A DNA stretch of 64,000 nt from Gnetum montanum (GCA_015680685.1 MNCI01017481.1:136242-200241); one strand, 5' to 3'. Positions 46,056 through 58,608 are shown, counted from the stretch's first letter. Translations and numbers: made by a program. Notes: a model not told the origin generated them from the letters alone.

Positions 46056-47339
46056 GTTATATTGAGCTACTTCAAGTTTTGTTTTGTTTTGTCATGTTAC
46101 TATGTCATTTCGTAAATATACCAATGTGGCATTCACAAGAGTCATGTAAATAGTAATTTGAGTCAAGTCTACCTTCCAATTTTATAAGGGACTCCATCCC
46201 CATTTTTTTAACTCAAGGATGAGTTATCAATCAATCATGGGAATATGATAAAGTTAATTTTTAAAGTGATGTGATATCGTAACTACGATATCATAACAAT
46301 GATGTCATAGCCCATGTTAGATCATCATTGATATGATGTCTTGAGAGCTATGCAACCCTATAAATACTAACAATTGGATGCACAATTGACAACTTTTTCA
46401 TTCCAATCTTAGCAAGACTCTTACAATTTTTTTTCATAGTTTTAGTAATAGAGTGAATGCCTACAGTGTAGTGTTGAGCAATTATACAATGTCTTTATTC
46501 GAGTGAATTGTACTTGGACATAGTTTATGACCAGCAATAAAGATTGAGATTGCTTTTCATCATTGCAACATTCACTTAGTTTTCTCTATGTTTACTTAGA
46601 ATAATTTTCTTACTTTCATAGTTAATCATTTACATTCCAAGCATTTTGTTTTACATGTTATTAGTCAGCAAAATGAATACGATTGGTTTCAAGTGCTAAG
46701 TGTGGTTATCTAGTAACCTAGTAGTAGAGTTGCTTAATTTGCTCAATTGGAAGTACCACTTGGTAATCCTAGTGATGACCACATGAGTCCAAGGTGTGTA
46801 TGATAGACCAGGATCAAATATCCATCTTATTAGGCTAAGATATATTTATTTTTTCCTAGTCAATTAGACTTAGAATTTTACCTTCAATCATGTTTACCTT
46901 TAGAAGCATTAAGAGCCTACAACATCAACCAATTATACACCTCACTAAGAGCTAAACCATACACATAAACTTCACCAAATCATAGTGGGAAGACAAAGAT
47001 CTCAAACTTAACATCAACTACTAGCATAATTACACTGTCCATCTACAGATTATGATCTAATCACACATGAGCACTCATGACATTTTTGGTACAGTGTTGG
47101 ATGCTCCACCTTTTATCACTAGCTATCTTTATTTATTCAATTACAAGATTATAATATAATTCTCAAAACCATAAACATTTAAAATCTTTCACACTCAAAC
47201 GATATTGTAGATCATGAGGCTTTACAACCACACAATGATTATTCTCAATACAAGAAATAACTAATGAATAATCTCTTCCATAACATGGGACTAAGATTCA
47301 ATTTAGAGAAGTAAATAAGAGACAAGAACACATAGGTTA
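46056..47339 (+). mobile_element. Probable 3' LTR of element X and AT-rich sequence
   Basis: A direct inverted motif, ATATCGTAACTACGATAT, near 46275 precedes a TATA box (TATAAATA at 46359). The order GATGTCA, TATA box, TTTTTCATTC is like 8.70-8.80 kb. The remainder, to 47339, has no gene. Confidence 0.35.
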
Positions 47340-48000
47340 ATTCACATAGATTGACTTTGGAGGTGCAACCACATCTACACTCACTCAATCTTTACTATCA
47401 CATTTTTGCTAAGCTCTCATCAATTCAAGAGCTCTCACCAAGACTTCTCCCTTCTCTCTCTCTCTCTCCATAAACATGAAACACTAATAAATTTATTAAG
47501 AAAATAAGATAAAAATACTACAAAAACATTCCAAAATCTCATCTTGGAGTTTCATGTTGTTTTTATCTTTTTCCTTAATCTTGTGGTTGTTTTCTAACTT
47601 GGAATGATCAAATCCAAAATTTTTCTAAATGTATAAACCATATTTGTCCTCCTTGGGTCATCTCCTTTCAATTACCAACTTTTGGATAAGACATTTACTA
47701 TTTTTTGGAGATGTCTTCTACCTGGGTAAGATGTCTTCTCTTGGGGAAGACATCTTTCCAAAGATGTCTTCATTGTTAGCAAGATGTCTTCCTTGAGATG
47801 TCTCCTCTATAGAAAAGATGTCTTGTCCAATTTTAAGACATCTCCTACTAGAGTAAAAACATCTTCTATGAAGACTCCACTCCTAACCAATACACCTCCT
47901 TGACCTCTAAGATATCTCCACAAAGCCCAACACCTACAAAGTACACATGCAAGGAAGAAAAGGAGGATGAAAAGAGCTCTTCTATCCTTCAAAAAGTGAA
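47340..48000 (-). mobile_element. Diverged LTR fragment of the 48-52 kb family
   Basis: Has the same order of features as the LTRs at 48070-49052 and 50846-51859: CTTCTC-rich part, then a cluster of AGATGTCTT/AAGACATCT (47685-47870), then AGCTCTTCTATCCTT. A (CT)n run is at 47452. Its start and end are not defined. Confidence 0.4.
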
Positions 48001-48069
48001 CTCATGTAAACAAAGTAATAGGAATTGAAGTGATCTCCCACTCATAAATTTTGGTCTCATGTATCTTAG

Positions 48070-49052
48070 TGTAGGGGTTGCACCTTGATAGATACCAATT
48101 GGACCCAATCCACAACTTCCAAATAGATCTAGCTTAGAAAAAAAAAGAATAACATAATAAAATGGAGAAATTTTTTCTTATATTAAGATAATTATCAAAA
48201 TACATAGAAAATACATTAAATATGAGAAGAAAAGCTCAACTCACAACTCTCCCAAAGATCATAGAGGTCACACCTATAACCTCTTAATCCTTAATTTCTC
48301 ACAATGGAGCCCAAGCTCAAGACAAGACACTTACAAGAGATTCTCCTAACCTCTCTCAAGTGCTCTCCCTTGCCTTTCACTCAACTTCCTTGCACAAGAT
48401 CTCTTTCCTCAAGAGATCTCACTATCCTTTGTTGGGATGTTTGGCCTTTAGTGTTTGACTTGGCAATGAGGCACTTGATAATCTAGTACTTACAATGGTG
48501 AATTACATAAATATCTATAAGCAATTGGAAGGTAAAAACCCTATAAACCTTTCTTCAACTCAAATTGAAGTTCTTTAGATGTTTCCCAAGTCTTCTCACC
48601 TTCTCCCTAGTTTTTTCCATCTTTCTTTGTCTATTTTTTGAATTGGAATAACATTTTCAAAAGTTTTCCCATACATTTGGGTTATCTTTGGCTTTGCTGG
48701 GACATCTACTATGAAATCCATTCTTGCAAGAGAGATGTCTACTATTTTTTGTAGATGTCTACTCTTCAGGGGAGATGTCTTTGGGAAGACATCTCTAGAA
48801 AAGCATCTATCTTTCTAAGGAGACATCTCTTCTGAAGGCGCCAAAAATAAAAGTACTCCTTCTGATGTTGGGAGCCTCCTGATGCCTTTGAACAAGTTCC
48901 CATAGACCTTGGAACCTCCTGACCTCATCAAAAGAAGCCAAAAACATCTCCAAACATGCCAAAACATCCAAGAATCATCCTCAACAAAATCATGATAAAA
49001 AGACATATAGTATGTAGAATAGAGCAAGGGAATAAGAAGAGGTGTCCCTATA
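48070..49052 (-). mobile_element. LTR of minus-strand element B (3' copy)
   Basis: Direct repeat of 50846-51859. Both begin (plus strand) TGYARGGGTTGCACC and end GGTGTYCCTAYA, i.e. a TGTAGG...CCTACA inverted end pair. AGATGTCT/AGACATCT cluster at 48700-48830. A purine-rich AAGGATGGAAGAGCTAG precedes it on the minus strand. Confidence 0.75.
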
Positions 49053-50820
49053 CTAGCTCTTCCATCCTTAAAAATGTATGCTTCCTAACCTTTCACAAGC
49101 TATAAGGCACCATGCCCTCATGACTCAAGGTCATCAAAATAATCATGACTTAATGCATTACAAACATGAGAATAAATATCATTGGAGGTTTTGGTTTTGA
49201 GCTTCCCTTGCTCATGGGGGCTTGTCCTCATGTTCCACCATGCTTCCTTCATCTGATCTTCTCCTTGAAATGCTTCCCTTGCACCCCCATGATGACCCAA
49301 ACTTGAAAAAAATAAAGAAAAAGAAAAAGAAAAAGGATTAGCCTTTCTTAATCCAACATTCTTTCTTTGCTTCTTTTTCCTCTTCTTCACCTTCTTCTTC
49401 TTAGTGTTTGGAAGACTACCACTTGGCTTCCTTTCATCACCACCATGTATATTACCTTCATGCTACACTTCCATTTTATAGCCAAGACAATCAAATCCAT
49501 CATCACACTTCATAAATTTATCATTGATATAATCAATAACAAGCATCTCCAAATTTTGAAAAATCATATCATTATTAATGTCTTCATTTACATCAATAAT
49601 GACCTTCTCACAATGACTATTCTAATAGCCATCATCCTCAAACAACTGATCATTATTAGTCTTCTTCTTACTAATAATGGCATCAAACTTCATAACTTAG
49701 CTCTTAATCCCATCACAATCACCACAATGATCATGATCTTCATCATTACCATTGAACAAACCACTACCAAGCTAAAGTGCAAAATTAGCATCCATCACAC
49801 TAGCTTCAACATTAGAGACATTACTACCATCAACAAGATCAAGCTCACTATTACGTACCTTTCCATGGCTTCTCCCATCCATCATTGGTTCAACTTGATC
49901 TTCAACATGTGGTTGTCCAATCTCCTCAAAGCTTGAAGGTTTAAGATTCCAAATAGGATTTCCAAATCCTAATGGCTTATCCTCTTCAAAGGAATCATCA
50001 ACAAGCTCTTAATCCCACTTTGGAGCTACCAACTCAAGAGGTAATCTCTACTCCATAGTTTTAACATCAGTTTCATCAAAAACATCATTAAAGCAATTAT
50101 TCTTCCACATACCTTGTCTAGAAGACTCAACTCTCTCCCATGAGATAGTCTCAACTTGAGTTAGAATCTCCTTTCCCTTGCCACAAGGTGTAGAACAATT
50201 GCAAAAATAATGAGTATAATACCTTCTAGTGCTACCCTTGATCCTTCTTAAAGAAGTCCCTTGATCTTTGCCACTCTCTTGGCTTTGATCCTTCACCTGC
50301 CATGACTCATGAGGTAGGAACCCTCCTTGATCAACAACATACACCCTCTTGGACTTTGAAGATCTTTTGGTCCTCTTGATGAAGCTCTTGGTTCCCTCCC
50401 TTGAAACCCTTAAGTATCAAGCACTCCATTTCTCGATAAGAGATACTTGAAAACTCCTTTTCTCATTGATCTCTACATCTTTTCCTTCTTGATGTCTAGA
50501 AGATATTCTATCAATTCCCCTCAAAATATTTCCCATGTCAGTCTTGAATTTTTTCATATCCCTTTCTAAAGTTTCTGAAAAATTTTGGTGCTTGTGAACC
50601 TTTACTTTGGGAAGACCTTCTTACATTTCAACCACAAAAGCTTTAAAGGAGTCCTTAAACTCTTGAAGCTCTTGTCTAAGCTCTTGAATATCTTCTTCTT
50701 TGGACCCATACCTAAAGAAACAAGAATGATATCCAAAAGAAAATACAAAAATATCCACAACAATGTTCCTTTCATTTAAAGAAAATACCAAGCTTCAACA
50801 TAGAAGTGTGAAAACCTCCA
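49053..50820 (-). pseudogene. Element B: single coiled-coil, Cys-motif and acidic reading frame
   Basis: Read from about 50716 down. The N-terminal helix is SKEEDIQELRQELQEFKDSF. A basic part, RTKRSSKSKRV, comes next, then a Cys motif, RRYYTHYFCNCSTPCGKGKE at about 50230-50170. Then come PLGFGNPIWNLKPSSFEE at about 49965 and a Asp/Asn-rich acidic part (GNDEDHDHCGDCDG at about 49740). The end is Lys-rich (LPNTKKKKVKKRKKKQRKN at about 49390). There are few stops over about 430 codons. No gag core, protease or RT is present, so B looks non-autonomous. I do not recognise the family. The plus-strand frame at 49367-49936 is its shadow. Confidence 0.5.
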
Positions 50821-50840
50821 AACCTTGGCTTCGATACTAA
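50821..50840 (-). other. Element B primer binding site (initiator-Met-tRNA type)
   Basis: On the minus strand TTAGTATCGAAGCCAAGG follows the LTR end CTTGCACTAG. It is a close variant of TGGTATCAGAGC, the plant initiator-Met primer site used by many LTR elements. Confidence 0.65.
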
Positions 50841-50845
50841 ACTAG

Positions 50846-51859
50846 TGCAAGGGTTGCACCTTCATAGATCCCAATTCGACCCAATCCACAACTTCCAAGT
50901 AGATCTATCTTAGAAAAAAAGAAATAAAATAATAAATGGATAAAATCTCCATTATATTAAGATAATTCTAAAAATACTTAGAAAAGACATCAAAGATGGG
51001 GATCCAAGCTCAACTCACAACTCTCCCAAGGATCTTAAAGGTCACACTTATCCCCTCTTAATCCTCAATTGCTCATAATGGAGCCTAAGCTCGAGAAAAC
51101 ACACTTATTAGAGATTCTCCTAACCTAACTCAAGTTCTCTCCCTTGCCTTTCACTCAACTTCCTTACACAAGCTCTATTCTTGGACAAGATCTCTTCCCT
51201 CAAGAGATATCTCTCTTGCCCTTTGTTGGGATGTTTGGCCTTCAATGTTTGCATTTTGTCCTTGGCACTACAACACTTGGCACTCTGACACTTACAATGG
51301 TAAATTACATCAATATTTATAAGAAACCATAAGGTAATAACCATATAAACCTTTCCTCAACTGAACTTGAATTTGTTTATATTTTTTCTAAGTCGTCTTA
51401 CCTTCTCCTTGGTTTTTTCCATCTCACTTTGGCCATTTTCCAAATTGGAACGATATTTTCAAAAGTTTCCCCATACGTTTAGGTCATCTCTAACTTTGCT
51501 AGGATATCTACTATGAAAGATCTACTTTTAGGAGAGACATCTACTATTTTTGATAGATGTCTACTCTTCAAGGGAGATGTCTTTGTGAAGATGTCTATCT
51601 TTCTAGGAAGATGTCTTTCTTTCTGGGAGATGTCTCTTCTAAATATTCCAAAAATAAAAGTTCTTCTCTTGATGCTAAGAGCCTTTTGATGCATTCCAAC
51701 AAGTCCCCATAGATCCTAGAACCTCCTAAACTCATCAAAATAAGCCAAAAACACCTCCAAACATGCCAAAACATCCAAGAATCATCCTCAATAAGATCAT
51801 GATAAAAATACATATAGTATGTAGGATAGAGCAAGGGAATCAAAAGAGGTGTTCCTACA
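50846..51859 (-). mobile_element. Shared LTR: 5' LTR of element B and 3' LTR of the element to its right
   Basis: Same sequence as 48070-49052. To its left (minus-strand downstream) are a primer site and the B reading frame. To its right is an integrase C-terminal end, as expected before a 3' LTR. It therefore serves two internal regions. AGATGTCT/AGACATCT cluster at 51500-51630. Confidence 0.7.
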
Positions 51860-52979
51860 CCATATCTATACAACATCATCCATGGACTGACCCTTCTAAT
51901 GGATCAAATATTCATGCCTCTTGACTTCTCGAGTTCTAGAAGCTTCTCTCTAGTTGAGTATAACTGCCTTTCTCTCCATTGAATACTTGGACTAATCAAT
52001 AGCCCTCTTCAACTTATCAATGCTACCTTGTATATTCTTCTCATCAGCTAGTCCATGATAGTGCATAAGATCTCAAACATTAAACAAAATAGACATACCA
52101 AAATCATTTGATAAATCTATCTCAAAAGAATTATCATTATTCTTAGCCTTAATTTTGAAAGATTCCATCTTCTTGGCTTTCAACTTGGAGAAGTTAACAC
52201 CTCTCAATCTCTTCTTTTTCAAGGCATAAAAACCAAATCCCCAATTGCAAGATTTGGCTTCCATTTTCTCTCCTTACTCTTAAGGACTCTCTCTTCAACC
52301 TTCTTCTCAAGATTTGATTTTACTTGTGCATGGAAATTTCTCATCTCTTGCACAAAATCAGCACTAAGTTAAGATTCATCTTCAAAGATCATCTTCTTCT
52401 TAGTGTTTGGAAGTTTCTTACTCATCCTTCCTCCACCATCAAAATCATGATGTATATTTCCTTCATCCTATCCATCTATTTCATAGCTAAGATAATCAAT
52501 TTCATCACTATCGAAGTCCACATTAACATCAATAATAATCTTCTCATTATGACTACTACTATATCCAACATTATCAAATATAAAAGAAAACATATTAACA
52601 CTATTAGTCTTGATCTTACTAACAATGTCATTATAATTTACATTTCTCCCATCATGCACAACATAACTCATAACTTCATTGTAATCACCATAATGATCAT
52701 GATGCTCATCATGAGAATGGAACAAACCATTACCAAGCTAAAGTCAAAAACCAAAATCCAACACATTAGTTTCCACATAAGAGACATTACCATCACCTGT
52801 AAGGTAAATCTGAGACTGACTTACCTCTTCATGCATTTTCCCATCCATCTTTGGTTCAAGTTAATCTTCAATATATGGCTGTTCAATCTTATCAAAGCTT
52901 AAAGCTTCAAGATTCCACATAGAAGTCTCTCATCCCAATGATTTCTCCTCTTCAAAGGAATCATTAATAACTTCATCAT
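51860..52979 (-). pseudogene. Second internal region: acidic protein fused to an integrase end, cut by T2
   Basis: From 52979 down the first part matches element B: LEALSFDKIEQPYIED (B: LKPSSFEEIGQPHVED), then SHDEHHDHYGD, then SKKLPNTKKK. After that the frame gives MRNFHAQVKSNLEKK (integrase C-terminal helix, about 52340-52300). FSKLKAKKMESFKIKAKNND and SFEIDLSNDFGMSILFNV follow (52190-52075), the end of a Ty3/gypsy integrase, leading to the LTR. An internal deletion therefore joined the acidic protein to the integrase end, unless this family naturally carries both. T2 inserted at 52979/52980. Confidence 0.55.
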
Positions 52980-54411
52980 TGAAACACCACTAATTTCAGC
53001 CTAGAACTTTGAAATGAAAATGACTTAAGCCCTTTCAAAGTTTAGGGAGGTAAAATTTGGCTAAGGCATGGAGCTCAAACCTAGCCTGCCCAAGGCAGCT
53101 TGCTCACCCTCAGTGTGGGCAACTCTAAATAGCTCAAATGTCAAAGATTTCAGATTTCAACTCAAAATTGCAAGTTTTCAGAAGTTTTTGAGGTCACATT
53201 GCAAGTCACCATGTGGTCAAGTTGCAAAGTGAGTCCGGTGTGACCTACCATAAATAGCTCAAGACAAGTCACTTTCAACCTCAATTTCTAACTCTCAAGA
53301 TCAACCACAACCAGATAGTTGTTGCACTTAGGAATCAGGCTTCAGAGTTCAAAATTTGGTGAAAAATTACAAGTCTTTGCTCACTCATGTTGTGGTCATG
53401 CTACAGTGTGAGTGTAGCATGAGTGTAGCATGAGTGCAATGTACACATGCTGAAGACATGCTATAACAAAATCAACTCACATTGAAGATCCTGCTCAGGT
53501 AAAGACACCTCAAACAGCCATGGACTCAACACCTTGTAGCAGTCAAGTCACATATCTAGAAGTTTCAACAGAGCCACAACCAATTTCTCTTGTTGTACAT
53601 TATCATTTCATTGTAAATCTTCATTTGTGGGCTTGTCAGGCCCTCATGGTCCAAATTTTATGTGCTTCCATGGGCTTGAGTAAGCCACATGTTGTAAGAT
53701 ACGATGAACCTGGTCAAGAACGTAGCTTGCCCACACATGATCAACTTACGCACAACTATCCATCGGACACATGTCACTTGATTCATTTTCCTCTTAATTC
53801 TCAGCCATTGATCCCATTCATGAATTCTGCATCCGATCCTAGCCAAACCCTATAAATACCCTATCAATTCACATAAACGGGGTTGGCAATTTTGAAAGTT
53901 GACGACTTAGGAAACTCATACCAGCAATCCTTGGGTGCTCGGTACACTTGACTTCTAGCATCCAAGCACTTCTAACACACATCACATCACATCACCCTAG
54001 GGCTTGGCGCTTGACCTACCATCCACATGTGCAAGTACGCTTTGATCGGTGCACATATTTTCTAAGCAATACAATACAGTTCATTTTTCCAGCCATTATT
54101 TCTATTTACTCTATTTTACATTCAGTTTACGTTCAATTTATGTTTTGTTTATGATACCTACATATGTTCTATTTACATTTCATGTGCACGGTTAATGTTT
54201 TAAGACATCAGTTATGATAACCCTAGTGCAAGCCATAGTTTATGCTTGGGGAATTCCTTGGTTGATTTGCGCGCAAACCATCCAAGGCACTCTGCCTTTT
54301 TTTTCCTTTTCCAGCTTGTCCTTAAGTGAAGGTAGGGTCAGCTGTGTCTACTCGATGATCTTTTGGTTTGTTTTCCCTTCCATCCTTACACTGAAGATTT
54401 AGGTTAGTACA
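52980..54411 (+). mobile_element. T2 (second Tat element) 5' LTR
   Basis: Starts TGAAACACC as T1 does and ends AGGTTAGTACA. Most of the sequence is not alignable by eye with the T1 LTR. A TATA box, TATAAATACC, lies at 53851. Words TCATGCTA/TCACGTT cluster near 53390-53460. The left side breaks the minus-strand element at 52979. The right LTR is outside the window. Confidence 0.75.
53851..53858 (+). promoter_or_regulatory. TATA box of T2 LTR
   Basis: TATAAATACC, about 870 bases into the LTR, in the same sequence context as in T1 (TATAAATACCCC). Confidence 0.65.
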
Positions 54412-54420
54412 AGGTAAAAT

Positions 54421-54439
54421 TGGCACTAGAAGGAGGGCC
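54421..54439 (+). other. T2 primer binding site
   Basis: TGGCACTAGAAGGAGGGCC, nine bases after the LTR end, with an intact TGG. It is the reference form for the variants in T1 and D. The matching tRNA was not identified. Confidence 0.7.
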
Positions 54440-54853
54440 ATTGTCTATTGTTTATCAAAACGTTTTCCACGCTATCTGTCTAAATGCTGCATCAACTAAG
54501 TGGACACATCCAGAATGACTTACCTATCCTCTCCATTCCTAATACCTCATGCAACTCACATTGTTTATCAATGTCACGCTATTAGCTAATGCAGTTTGTT
54601 GGTCATGTTGTAGTTGACTCATGCTACAACTTCTATTTGTCAAGTCACGCTATATTGCAGTTGCTCACGTTGCAGTGCTGACGTCATTGGTCATGCTGCT
54701 ATCAGTCAAGCTACTAGTCACGCTGCTATCAGTAAAGTTGCTATAGTTGTCACACTATCTGTGTCACGTTGCACTACAATGGGTCACACTATAGTTGGTC
54801 ATACTGCAGTTGCTCACATTCAACTCGTCTAGCTCAATTTACTCATGTTCATT
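54440..54853 (+). other. T2 leader with dense TCACGCT-type words
   Basis: No gene. Between 54560 and 54830 the words TCACGCT, TCATGCT, TCACGTT and TCACACT recur about every 15 to 25 bases, often followed by GCTATCAG or GCAGTTG, forming an irregular array. Confidence 0.65.
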
Positions 54854-56622
54854 ATGGAATCTTCCCAAGTTAACCCAATGACACTATCGACCTCTGACTT
54901 TGTGGTTAAAACCTCGAACCCTGTGACTACTACTGAATCCATAACTTTCATCGAATAGATAAATCCCCAAGGTCCTATGTGCCAATCACTCAGGCTACAA
55001 GGTAAAGACTCTACCTATGTGACTCTTACACCTGAGCAGTATAACTTCATCTGTGTCAAGATCCAAGCCAACTTACCTATAGATCGTGTGGAGAGGGAAG
55101 CAAAGTGAGACTATGAATTTATCCACAATGGAGGTTGTGAGTTCATCCCTTCAGCATTTAACATAATCCCGCTGTCTAAACACCATCATAAGCTCATATC
55201 CCAGCTTCTCATGGCGAGAATTCAAGCCTTATAGTTACCTCCAATAGAGCCTCAGAGTGGAGATGAAGAAGATGACTTTGCAGCCCAAGTTGAACATGGA
55301 TATTTGTACCATACCATCAGTTCCCATGCCTATACAAACCCATTATTCCACCCTTTTTTGGAAGAAACTATGTTTCCTCCATCTACGAACACTCGAGCAC
55401 TAGTTTCCCGATAAGAGGTACCTGCTTCCATTCCTATCTTCTCCGTGCTCAATATTCACTTTGATGTGTCCACTTCCATCATACCTCTATGGGTACAATC
55501 CCAACAACTCCCTCCCCAAACTAACACATGATCGACCTTTCAGCCTCAAGTGATTGGAATGCCATCAATCATACCAGCTTCCACATCCACCCATTACATA
55601 CCTCAAGTGCAAATCCATGGGATACCATCGATTACTTCAACCCAACACGTTCAAGGTGTCACTTCACAACCTATCACTGGGTAGTGGGTCCCACCAGCCA
55701 TTCAATAATACCTATCTACTCATTACAACATACCACACCCCGTAGTCTCAGCCCTGAATGTCATCTCACTACAACAAATGGTAGTCCAACAACCTCTCTT
55801 TCCACAAATGATGCAATAATCGAATCATTACCAACCACCACCAACTCAACCCACTGGTCTACCTACCACCCAAGAGTGGGAAGACATAAAAAAAAATGAT
55901 GCACTCATGGGCAAAAGAATTAAAACACCTTAAAAATGTGAACAGTGAGGAAGTCAAGGTACTATATTTCTATCAAGATGATCCAATTGACCCCTCAGTT
56001 CCCCCGCTAACCTTTCCAAAGGAAGTTTCTTTACCTTAGCTAACTAAGTACACAGGAGACCCAAACGCTCACCTAGTAACATTTCAAATAGAATTTCTAT
56101 TGCTTCAGGCATGGCCTCATGTAATTCTATGTGTGTTTCCTATGTCCTTAACCGGAAAAGCCCTAGACTGGTACCGAGCTTTACCCCGTAGCTCCATATC
56201 TTATCTAGAGGACTTGTTGCACCAGTTTGTCACTCGTTTCAAGTATAATCTGAAACCTAAAGCCATGTTGGATAGCTTGATTCAAATTAAACAAGCACCG
56301 TTAGAGCCAGCACACAAATTTATCCAAAGGTGGAGTGCAACCTTGAATGAAACTTCACGAACCCATCCCAGAAACATATCTTCTTACTATTAATGTGACC
56401 ATAAATGACTTTATTAAGTCAAAGCTTTACTATTTGAAAGCCCGTACATTGAGCCAAGTGTTTGTGCAAATTAAGGACATAGAAGAAGTAGCACAAACAA
56501 GCAACGACCCAGCCTACTCAACCTTTAGGAGCCAACATACAAGGAAAGATAAATCCAAAATAATGGTAGCAGCAGTGGTCGAGACAACCCGACCTAACCA
56601 TCTAGGAAAAAAGGAAAAATAA
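54854..56622 (+). pseudogene. T2 gag
   Basis: Start MESSQVNPMT at 54854. QSLRLQGKDSTYVTLTPEQY is matched in T1. The next block is IPLSKHHHKLISQLLMARIQ (T1: IPLTKHHHEIITQLVMARSQ). A Gln/Pro linker follows (55400-55900), and the capsid core has LTGKALDWYRALPRSS (about 56150) and FVTRFKYNLKPKAM. It ends with a Lys-rich tail. A frame change occurs between about 55900 and 56350 (core at 56100-56393, tail at 56347-56622 in another frame). Broken by several stops. Confidence 0.78.
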
Positions 56623-57480
56623 CTCACTGTCCCAAACGGCTATGAAAGAAATACACCTACGCCTACACTTGAAACTTCCCCAAATAGGAACACCAACATG
56701 GGTCACACCTATAAATTTGAAAGAAAATACCCTGCTCAATGCACACCCTTGCCCATGAAACCTTCATAATTTCTTGATCAGCTTCTAAAGGTCGCGCTAA
56801 TTAAACATAAAAAAATGTCTCCCATGGCATCTCAAAAACTTGATCGATTCTATGAGTTGGCCAAAAACCCAGCCTTAGAAACAGCTAATGAACCCCCCAT
56901 TCCAAGAGGCTTTAGGTTGGATAGGTTTTGTGAATATCACCAATGGTGCAGTCATGGGACTGATTACTGTTTCACCTTGAAATAGGATATACAATGCATG
57001 ATTGATAGGGGTGAAGTAGTATTTAACGAGGCAAACCCAATGAGACCCCAAAACCAACTGATGGGAGTCTACAAGGATCCTCTCAATACTAGTGATGCAC
57101 CATATGTGATTAATACTATCCATGTGGAGAATGGACAGGACTTCTCGTGAAAACCTTTCATAATTTGCAAGCCTTCAGAGAACACACCTACACTAACATC
57201 TCCTCAGACTCCTTTCATCATATGCACATCCCCTACACCACAAAAACCATTTGTCATCCACATACCTCCTTCCGTTGTAGCAACAACCACATCATCTGAA
57301 AACTGACCCATCCCCTTTATAATCCGAGTGCCAAAACACTCTGATGCGCAACCCACCTCAATTTCCTCCCGACCTCTATGAGAACGTCTTGCCGATAGGC
57401 TAACAAGAGAGTGCCTGGAAAGAGAAAACCATCAGTACAAATTAGGACCACCAAAGCCTAGTCCACTAAATGTTGTTCCC
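56623..57480 (+). pseudogene. T2 gag C-terminal part with zinc-knuckle-like motif
   Basis: EPPIPRGFRLDRFCEYHQW, then CSHGTDYCFTLK (about 56890-56985), gives C...H....H....C with all positions kept, unlike T1. DPLNTSDAPYVINT matches DPLNANNAPYTINV of T1. The Pro-rich tail has repeated PFII(C/R) units. In-frame stops are at about 56768, 56983, 57148 and 57305. Confidence 0.7.
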
Positions 57481-58605
57481 ATGGGTCCATCCATTAATGA
57501 GCCTAGTACGAGTCATCAAAAAAAGGATGATTTCATGGGTTGTGTCTCGAACTCAGTAGCCTCAGTCACTAATGCAATAATTCCTCCACGAGAAATACGA
57601 ATGCTAGGTCAAATGGACCAAGTCCCCATAGATAAGGGTATCCTGAACAGTAAGGATCTAGCAAGTGCATTGACCTAGGTCACACAAGCCGTAAAACAAA
57701 AAAATACTTCTTTAAGTCTGTAGGACCTAGTAATGACTTCATCAGTACATCGGGAAGCTCTTGTATGAATGCTGACCTTGATCCCTGTTAGCAAGGACCT
57801 TCCTACAGATGAACCATACATTTATGCAATATTGTCCCTACAACTTCAAGAATCAAAGAATGCATCCCTAGAGTTTCGTGCTAAATACATTAAGCTAGAT
57901 GAGAAAACAGGAGAAGTCACCACAGCCCCTATGTTCATAATGATACAGGTCAATCATTTCAAGATACATACGGTGCATGTCAATGACGGTGCAACAACAA
58001 ACGTAATACCTTTTCCTATCATCAAAAAATTGGGACTTACTGAACAAATACAACCCACGAAAACCTCTTTCTTGAAATCCTTCAGTGGTTCCCATGTTGG
58101 AGTGAAAGGTATGGTTACCATATATTTCATAGCTGGGGACCAATTCCCCACATCAGCTGAATTCGTAGTGGTTGAAGAAATGCCAAGGTTCAATCTAATT
58201 CTAGGACGTCCCTGGCTAGCTCAACTTAAAGCCATATCCTCACTAATCCATCAGGAGATCCACCTACCTTACGAGGGTGGTGAAATCATCATACATGAGG
58301 ATACAACAGTATCGATCACTTCTTCACACTTTGAGGTAGGTTAGGAGTCAGAAATTGAGTTCGTTGAGCCTAAGCAAGAAACTGTGAACATACATCAAGA
58401 CATGAACCCAACATTAACTCACAATCCTACTAGGACTAAAGAAACACAGGAAGACATGAACATAGGATCCATTCCTACTAATGTCTCCTGGTCAGAACTA
58501 CCCTTTGACATCACTGATGAAGGGGAAGGTGAGTATAAAATAATACCCACATGCCCAACCCCACATGTTAAGCTACAAAAGATCAAGAGGCAACTCAAAA
58601 ACTAG
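57481..58605 (+). pseudogene. T2 aspartic protease and end of first sense polyprotein
   Basis: PPREIRMLGQMDQVPIDKG matches T1. From 57769 an open stretch of 191 codons has KIHTVHVNDGATTNVIPFPI (about 57960-58020), where the first active-site Asp of T1 (VDDGA) is Asn. It then has GDQFPTSAEFVVVEEMPRF and FNLILGRPWLAQLK. The tail ends IKRQLKN at a stop at 58603-58605. A GTTAAG lies on the codon border at 58567, matching the putative donor of T1. Confidence 0.8.
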
Positions 58606-58608
58606 AAT

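Noticed and set aside
46265-46300. Palindromic ATATCGTAACTACGATAT as operator or hairpin
   Set aside because: A single occurrence in an AT-rich LTR-like region; not enough to support a function.
49367-49936. Long open frame on the plus strand (189 codons), rich in Ile/Thr/Asn
   Set aside because: It is the complement of the acidic, Asp/Asn-rich minus-strand frame of element B. The same shadow occurs at 52324-52902. The minus-strand reading has conserved blocks in both copies.
48065-51865. Target-site duplication of element B
   Set aside because: Flanks CTTAG and CCATA differ, in line with a recombinant origin.
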